Assembly: GCA_030674185.1 (NCBI GenBank) | Contig: JAPXFY010000022.1 | Coordinates: forward strand, 46,748,398 to 46,812,397 | Reading direction: 5' to 3' | Source of the DNA: Monoplex corrugatus | Taxonomy: Eukaryota; Mollusca; Gastropoda; Littorinimorpha; Ranellidae | DNA: 64,000 bases | Part shown: positions 1 through 64,000 of the stretch, piece after piece | Numbering within the stretch: position 1 is the first letter of the stretch | How the letters are laid out: each line of letters opens with the position of its first letter | Notes under the pieces: generated by a model | Databases searched by the model: none | The model's input: only the letters and a program-made list of their open reading frames with translations | What the model was told of the DNA's origin: nothing | Made by a program: the position numbers and the translations under genes

Positions 1-445
1 CACACACAGAGATGTCCACATGCATGCACACACGCACCTCACGTCCATGTATTTCATACGAACAAATGAGAAAATGCATATACAGACACCGCTCATTCTC
101 TCACACACACACACACAAGCACATACGTGTGCACATATACACAACAATGGATTTCCTACAAACAATGATCTTTACAACCCAACAGCAAATTGTTCACTAA
201 CAACACATGAACAAAGTCTGACACGAATATCACAGTCTTTGAGTGTAGTATGGTCCCTTACTTGTGTGGGAAAGCAAGCCTGTTTCGACACTTCCTTGTT
301 CCCATGTATCCATGTCTCCATCAAAGTTCTCACAATAAAGAATTTTAAAAGTACGAAAACTAAACCCCTGTGATATTATTCACCTAAAACTATGGCAAAA
401 CAAATCTGCTGTTGTCAAACAGTTAATGGACAAACCTAAATGCTT

Positions 446-590
446 TAACTCTTTTGACTCCCACACCCTGTCCACCAGCATTCTGCATTGTCAACCATGC
501 CAGCAAAGCAAAAACTTAACCCATAGGATGAATAAGTCAAAGGGTTAGGTTTCTGCAGTTGGTGGATAGGGCTTGAGAGTCAAAGGGTTA
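446..590. mobile_element. MITE-P copy
   Basis: Degraded copy of the palindromic TTAA-type element. It begins TAACTCTTTTGACTCCC and ends GAGTCAAAGGGTTAA, with the internal GTTGGTGGATAGGG arm. It lies in the presumed 3' UTR or flank. Confidence 0.7.
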
Positions 591-744
591 ATGATCTCAC
601 TTCTTATTCAGCCAGGACCAGGGAAAAAAAATGATCTGACTGTTATAAAACAAAGAGCTAAAACCAGAATTGCATTCGTTTTAATGGTCTTTTACTACAT
701 GCGTTTTTGTTGTTGTTGTTTTTTGTCAAAGACGTTTTTTTCAT

Positions 745-750
745 TTTATT
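745..750 (-). terminator. Candidate polyadenylation signal
   Basis: This is the first AATAAA seen on the minus strand after the stop codon, about 425 bp downstream. An ATTAAA occurs further on at about 680-685. No cleavage site can be proven from sequence. Confidence 0.3.
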
Positions 751-1173
751 CTCAATATAAAAATGTTGCCCTACATGACATTGACAGTGATATAACAGGC
801 AGTATGTAATTCTGAATTTGTTCACAGTTCATGTATCTCTCTCTCTATATATACATATAAAGTAAAACAGTCTTAATGTCAATTCCTTTACAGTAAACAC
901 ACAATCTATACCATGCACCATCTAGAGACATGCTCCAATCTGAAAATTTCAACACAATTCTGTAGCGAATCTTGACAATTCTATACATCACACACAAAGT
1001 CAGCATGAGCACTGTATCAAAAATGGCTGCTTTCCCACATCACAACAGGCGGCAAGAATGAAGCGTCATCATCATCATCATCATCAAGTCTGGAAACGGC
1101 AGAGGAACGCCAGCAGTCATAGCCAGTGGTGATGTGAGAAGGGTGGTGGTTGTGGTGTGGTGGTGGTGATGGA

Positions 1174-58539
<57,366 letters not shown>

Positions 58540-58689
58540 CTGAAAGTGCAAATGTTAAAAAAGAAAATAATACTTCGTGCCAAGAAATGTCAAAACAGAA
58601 AATTATCATATTGTCCACAACCCTGTCATTGGTCTGGGTGTTTTCAGATGAGATGATCATGGTACACAGTCTCTAATGCGTAGCATTAT

Positions 58690-59260
58690 TGTTATTTTTG
58701 TTTAATTAAAGCCCAGCTGATTGGGTAGACCATATCAGGGCTATAACTATTTCAATACTATTTCAATACACACACAATACTTCCACAGGAAAAAAGGAAA
58801 AAAAAACTTAAGTACAAATATCAATGTATTCACACACATAATCTAAAGAGATGCCCCTGGCACGGGCCACTCGGTCCAATTATCGCACAGGGGATTTAAA
58901 AAACATGTCTGTATACAAATTTTAACACAACTGAGGACACTAAAGCATATATAAAAATGGGCCTAAATTACCTAAAATTGCTTCCACATATCTCATTTCT
59001 CTACAGCCAAAAATGTACTAAATAAATGTACCCAATTATCACTCCTAAGAGAAAGTATGTAAGACTTTATCAAACACAGTATACAGATGAATGGACCATC
59101 AAGGCTGAAAATGATAGAAGAAATGACAGAAAGCAAAGGAATAAAGCAGAAACAAAGAGAGTGACAGAAAACAGGAAATTCCTAGCACAGAATTTCCAAA
59201 GGTGGGATACTATTTATACCGACATGAGTCCCCATGGGGAAATATGCAGCACTTGATACA
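58690..59260 (-). mobile_element. Element E, reverse copy
   Basis: Matches 26800-27390 in reverse: ATATCAGGGCTATAACTATT, GATGCCCCTGGCACGG, CAATTATCGCACAGGGGATT, GAGAGTGACAGAAAACAGGA, CTAGCACAGAATTTCC. Confidence 0.68.
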
Positions 59261-59640
59261 TGTGCAGATTACACTTGGTGCATGTAGTTTTAACTAAATG
59301 AAGAGCCACATTAACAAAGCAGCCATTTCTGGCAAATTGTAGTCACCTCCAGTATAGAAACTAACAGAAAGCATCAACAGTCATTTCTAGTTATTGTACT
59401 GTGCCAGAATGCTTGACAATTTAAACCAAAAAAAAAAACATAAATAAAACTATCAAAAGTCATAACATAAGAAATAAACAGACCTGTATAGTTGTACCAT
59501 ACCCCTCAGGTCATAGGGGGTTGAGCCAGCAGAGGTCTCAGCTTTTTCAGGGCTAGTATTATAGTAATTTATACACAGTACCCATCTCCTCTCTCCTACT
59601 GCTTTATCTTCCCCGACTCAGAACAGGTATTTTTCACAGC
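59261..59640. other. Flanking intergenic or 5' intron sequence with SINE-B fragment
   Basis: 59495-59625 (TAGTTGTACCATACCCC, AGAGGTCTCAGCTTTTTCAG) matches SINE-B internally. No N-terminal exon of the RILP-like gene was found here. Confidence 0.5.
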
Positions 59641-60562
59641 GCAGTATGGTGGAACAGACATCACTCACAGCATAATAACCATACCTACCTGTACAAGGTA
59701 CTAGTAACCATTCACAGCACAGCGGAACAGACACCACACACAGCATAATAACCATACCTACCAGGTACCTGTAACCATTCACAGCACAGTGGAATAGACA
59801 CCACACAGCATAATAACCATACCTACCAGTACAAGGTACTAGTAACTATTCACAGCACAGTGGAACAGACACCACATAGCATAATAACCATACCTACCAG
59901 GTACCTGTAACCATTCACAGCACAGTGGAATAGACACCACACAGCATAATAACCATACCTACCAGTACAAGGTACTAGTAACTATTCACAGCACAGTGGA
60001 ACAGACACCACATAGCATAATAACCATACCTACCAGGTACCTGTAACCATTCACAGCACAGTGGAATAGACACCACACAGCATAATAACCATACCTACCA
60101 GTACAAGGTACTAGTAACCATTCACAGCACAGTGGAACAGACACCACACACAGCATAATAACCATACCTACCAGATACCTGTAACCATTCACAGCACAGT
60201 GGAATAGACACCACACAGCATAATAACCATACCTACCACGTACTTGTAACCATTCACAGCACAGTGGAATAGACATCACACAGCATAATAACCATACCTA
60301 CCACATACTTGTAACCATTCACAGCACAGTGGAATAGACACCACACATAGCATTTAATAACCATACCTACCGGGTACTTGTAACCATTCACAGCACAGTG
60401 GAATAGACATCACACAACATAATAATAATAACCATACCTACCAGGTACTTGTAACCATTCACAGCACAGTGGAATAGACACCACACACAGCATTTAATAA
60501 CCATACCTACCAGGTACTTGTGACCATTCACAGCACAGTGGAACATACATCACACACAACAT
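59640..60562. repeat. About 61-bp minisatellite, about 15 copies
   Basis: The unit is GTAACCATTCACAGCACAGT, GGAATAGACACCACACAGCA, TAATAACCATACCTACCAG plus GTACCT or GTACAAGGTACTA. In 59690-60180 two variants alternate as a dimer. Confidence 0.93.
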
Positions 60563-61332
60563 CGTATAAGCTTGATCAGGAAGTATCTCTCTGTGGAAAC
60601 AACTGCAAAACTCGTTCTCTCCTTCATAATGTCTCGCATTGACTATTGCAATTCACTCCTGTCTGGTCTTCCTGCCTCCACCATTCACATCCTACAGCGC
60701 ATTCAAAACAATGCTGCACGCCTTGTACTCAAAAAGAAAAAAGCTGACCACATATCTCCTCTCCTGGCACAACTTCACTGGCTCCCTGTATCAAAGCGCA
60801 TACAGTACAAACTAGACACCATGTGCTACAAAAGCCTCAATAACGCAGCCCCCGATTACCTGTCAAGCCTACTTGATATCTATGTTCCCTCACGTACCCT
60901 CCGCTCTGCCTCTGATCCTCTGACTTTTCGCTTTCCACACACCAAGCTCAATACCTATGGTCCACGAGCCTTCTCTGTTTCTGGTCCACTTTCCTGGAAC
61001 AAACTTCCTCTCTCTGTCCGTCAGCAACCTACTTTTGTCTCCTTCAAGTCCGCTCTCAAAACTCACCTTTTCTCCGCTGCATAAAATCCTACCTCACTCA
61101 TCCCCCTCTGTAGCCTGTCTCCACTCGGAGGGGAATCACATTGTAATATATATTTGTATATAATATGCTCTCTATAATTTTCCATTGCTTTTATTCTTTT
61201 TCCCCATTTATAGCCATATTGTAAGTGTGTGTGTGCGTGTGTGTGCGCGCGTGCGTAAGTGTATGTTCAGCGCTTAGATTTGATTTTTATCGAGATTTTG
61301 CGCTATATAAATATTGTAATTATTATTATTAT
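60563..61332 (+). pseudogene. 5'-truncated CR1/L2-like LINE inserted in the 61-bp array
   Basis: From 60572 the frame reads [20 protein letters not shown], then [46 protein letters not shown] and [13 protein letters not shown], stopping at 61084. The order of landmarks equals that in the LINE at 14.7-18.9 kb. The 3' end is GCGCTATATAAATATTGTAA with ATT repeats. Array sequence (ACATAATAAACCATACCTA) resumes right after it, so the insertion is younger than the array. Confidence 0.87.
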
Positions 61333-61557
61333 ATAACATAATAAACCATACCTATTTTTAAATGAATAAAAACAAATTATCAAGACTGTGGTATTTCTCA
61401 TCACATTCAATACATACCATATAGACTCTAATAACAGTTAATCATAATTAATTACGATAATCATCATGGCTTCTTGTTCTTCCACCACCATCACTGAAGT
61501 GAACACACAACTATTTCATATCCTGGGTCACAGCACAGATGCTGTGTTGTAAATATC

Positions 61558-61685
61558 ATGGTGTGTGTGTGTATACATGTATATATATATGTATGTGAGT
61601 GTGTGTGAGAGAGACAGAGTGTGAGAGTGTGTGTGTGACTGTGAGAGAGAGAGAGTGTGTGAGTGCGTGTGTGTGTGAGAGTGTG

Positions 61686-61778
<93 letters not shown>
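61558..61778. repeat. (GT)n microsatellite
   Basis: GTGTGAGAGA-rich start, then about 45 uninterrupted GT units (61684-61775). Confidence 0.95.
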
Positions 61779-62548
61779 ACTTGTACGCATGCAAGCTTGT
61801 GCATTACAAATGTACAGAAGTTTGTGTATACGTGTGTATTAAATGACCGTATCAATAGAAATTGTGCTTTGTGTGTAGTGACTGCGTACAGTCCACTATA
61901 TCAGGAAGTATCAAAAAGGACACTATGTTCACTGGTCAAGCAGTCTTTGTTTAGATGAGTTTAGCGATGCGCAACACACACATCTTTTAAAAAACAGTAA
62001 CAAAGTTAACACTGTCGTAAGTGCATCAGTAAGACCTGCTATACAGATCCTAAATAAATAAATCATAACAAATCTGTAATTAAGCAATCACACTGGATTA
62101 CAATCATGGTATTTTGCCGCTTAGCAAACAAAAAATCTAGAATATTCGCAATTTTTCATATTGAGACTGTGAGAAGGAAACTACTCATTTCAGACTCAGC
62201 AAAGTAGTGACAGCTACATAGATCTCATGAAATGTAATCTGATTATAAATTCACCCATTGATTCTGAAAACAAAACATGAACCACCCATTCAAAATAAAA
62301 GATTAATTTTATGCAGAACCTATATCATTTATATTCCCCTCACAAGCTTAGATTTCATATCACGAGTTATATCATATCACGAGTTATATGACAGTGACAG
62401 GCAGGCAAACATGTAGAGAAGACAAACACAGACACAGAGTATGTCAAGGAACTAAGCAAAGAACTGGTTATTCCAGTATCTGTAAAATCCACTTGGTGTT
62501 CTTTTTTTAAGAAACAGGCTGATAGCTTTTGTGGATACAGCCACGCAA
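61779..62548. other. Stretch without recognised features
   Basis: AT-rich, no exon, SINE or LINE recognised. Confidence 0.5.
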
Positions 62549-62719
62549 GGGTGCAACTTAAAAAAAGTAAAAAAACTGAAAGGGGTCCAAGGGCTGGCTG
62601 TGCCCCCTTATGAGGGGTCTGGGGCGCATACTCTGAAGCTTTTTCAAAAAAATGGATATTTCCGTTTCTGACTCTTTTGAAAAAACGGATTCCGTTGTCA
62701 AACAGAAAAAGTTGCACCC
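62549..62719. mobile_element. MITE-like element with GGGTGCAACTT inverted ends
   Basis: 171 bp bounded by GGGTGCAACTT and AAGTTGCACCC. It contains CCCCCTTATGAGGGGTCTGG and ACGGATTCCG. No clear target duplication. It abuts the head of the next SINE-A, replacing its A box. Confidence 0.6.
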
Positions 62720-63050
62720 ATGGCCATGGAGTCAAGATTTGATGTTCTGAGTTTCATTTCTTTCCAGACTGCAATACAAAAACTTGCCAGTTCCCTGCCC
62801 ATCTTCATGCTGTGGTCATTCTTGTGGTATTGGCTTAGTGTTTCACTTTTCAATGTTCTGTTCTTCCCTGTTCTGTTCTTCCCTGTTCTGTTCTCTATTT
62901 TTTCCAACCACCCCTCCCCATTTTAAGACCTATCCAGTCCACATGTATAGTTTTGCACCTAGGCATAAAACATCTGCCAGACAATTGCTGCAGATTTGGA
63001 TAGAGCACAAAGGTCAGGGTACAATGAATCCCTCTTGTTAATTTTACTTC
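62720..63050 (+). mobile_element. SINE-A, head-truncated copy
   Basis: CCATGGAGTCAAGATTTGAT, CCCTGCCCATCTTCATGCTG, ATTGGCTTAGTGTTTCAC, AGACAATTGCTGCAGATTTG, AATGAATCCCTCTTG. A CTGTTCTTCC triplet replaces the poly-C. Confidence 0.75.
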
Positions 63051-63620
63051 AAGCCCAAGAAACATGTATCAAGTTTTAGAGAAAATTTTTTTAAAAAACA
63101 GCTAGACGCTTAAAAGTAAATGAGGATGCAGCCAGTTCTAAAGAAGATATATGAACTTATGAAGTCTGATTCTAAGAACTATTACCAAATAAGCCTCATA
63201 TGATGTGCACAATCTACTGTAGTGTCATATGTATCATGTATTAATTTAAATGGTTCCTTTCCTTCCTAATCTCACTATTTCAACAAAAATTTATAAATAT
63301 TCTGTATCATATTATCAGAATCCTTTACCCGTAATGCCACGATACTGTATGTATGCTCAGCGTATCAGTATTACTAGGCAGAAGTATCTACCTATATATC
63401 TATAGTCTACTTTAGAAAAAAATGATAAAACTAGAACCAACAGAACTAGATTACTATTACCTAACTACAGTATAAATTAATATTAAACGTGTTATCAAAC
63501 CAGGCAAGGCAGTCCTTCTGCAGATTCTGTAGAAGACATCTGATACAAATGAAGACAAGGCATAATGAATAGCTGGGCGCAGCTGACTGCCAATGTAAAA
63601 CGTCATCATGTCATAACTAC
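63051..63620. other. Stretch without recognised features
   Basis: No exon or known repeat recognised. Confidence 0.5.
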
Positions 63621-63629
63621 TTTTCGCAG

Positions 63630-63912
63630 GCTAGTTGGCAGAGCCATGGACTTAAGATCTATTATCTTGAGTTCAATCCCAGCCCACAACATTAAAAACT
63701 GGCCTGTTTGCTGTCCGTCTTAATCAAGTTAATGTCTCCATCATTCTGGTGGTATCAGCTTAATGTTTCATAGGTCCCTCTTCCCCCTTTCCCCATTTCA
63801 AGACCTTGCCAGCACAAAGGGTCTTGCGCAGGCTTTGGAGTCTGTCAGATAATTGCTGGCAGAATTGGGTGAAGTGCGTTGAATCCCTCTTGAACAAACT
63901 ACAAACTCAGCA
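63630..63912 (+). mobile_element. SINE-A, intact reference copy
   Basis: GCTAGTTGGCAGAGCCATGG (A box), GAGTTCAATCCCAGCC (B box), GGCCTGTTTGCTGTCCGTCT, CATTCTGGTGGTATCAGCTT, AATTGCTGGCAGAATTGGG, GAATCCCTCTTGAACAAACT. About 280 bp without insertions. Confidence 0.85.
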
Positions 63913-64000
63913 ACTGCTGAATAATGTGACAACCTCAGTCACTCTACAGCCATGCATTTTGCAATGTTCAACATGACTGAGGCAGCATAATGTGGTGATG

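Larger units (their letters stand above)
1..1173 (-). other. 3' flank / 3' UTR region of the RILP-like gene
   Basis: No further coding sequence is seen. The stretch contains a CA-rich start (1-120), one MITE-P copy (446-590), a short (CAT)n run near 1066-1086 and GGT-rich DNA at 1125-1172. The part nearest the stop is presumably 3' UTR. Confidence 0.45.

Noticed and set aside
62367..62735. Minus-strand ORF of 122 codons as a RILP-like N-terminal exon
   Set aside because: Crosses the GGGTGCAACTT element and shows no RH1-like residues.
63630..63720. Possible tRNA genes (A and B box sequences here and at 36.3, 57.3 and 22.7 kb)
   Set aside because: The boxes lie at the heads of longer dispersed repeats and do not fold as complete tRNAs. 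They are SINE promoters.

Overview
The window is animal nuclear DNA. It has phase-compatible GT-AG exons separated by introns of up to about 34.5 kb, CR1/L2-like and RTE-like LINE remnants, tRNA-derived SINEs, TTAA-flanked MITEs, very long (CA)n/(GT)n runs and about thirty minisatellite arrays. Nothing looks prokaryotic: no operons, ribosome binding sites or dense ORFs. The repeat load and the LINE tails (a GCGCTATATAA-type end followed by ATT repeats) suggest a lophotrochozoan, perhaps a marine mollusc. That placement is inference.

The only host gene recognised runs on the minus strand through nearly the whole window. It encodes a RILP-like protein (RILPL1/RILPL2/RILP family; dynein and phospho-Rab adaptor). 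Eight coding exons can be placed at 58539-58389, 55182-55064, 54797-54561, 52328-52193, 48531-48378, 44733-44698 (a 36-nt microexon), 35874-35773 and 1252-1174 (with the stop codon). All seven junctions keep frame and the exons sum to 1014 nt, or 337 codons plus stop. They encode the coiled coil, an acidic linker, the RH2 Rab-binding motif and the C-terminal tail. The N-terminal RH1 part was not found and probably lies beyond 64000. Almost everything else is intron or 3' flank of this gene.

Layout: 1-1252, 3' flank and last exon. 1.6-7.8 kb, three large arrays (39-bp, about 57/33-bp, GT). 8-14 kb, intron with a decayed repeat, a GC-rich patch, two SINE families and a G-quadruplex tract. 14.66-18.93 kb, a nearly full-length LINE nested in an older repeat. 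19-35 kb, minisatellites and MITEs. 35-45 kb, exon 7, SINE/MITE composites, a 3.3-kb satellite and the microexon. 45-64 kb, the exon-rich part with intronic arrays, LINE fragments and microsatellites.

The most interesting non-genic theme is a cycle from dispersed element to satellite. One SINE family (SINE-A here) has seeded three separate tandem arrays, each from a different part of its body. A palindromic piggyBac-like MITE (MITE-P here) has seeded three more. MITE-P has also inserted into SINE-A copies at TTAA sites, where filled and empty sites can be compared directly. Family names such as SINE-A, SINE-B, SINE-C, element E and MITE-P are labels for this window only.
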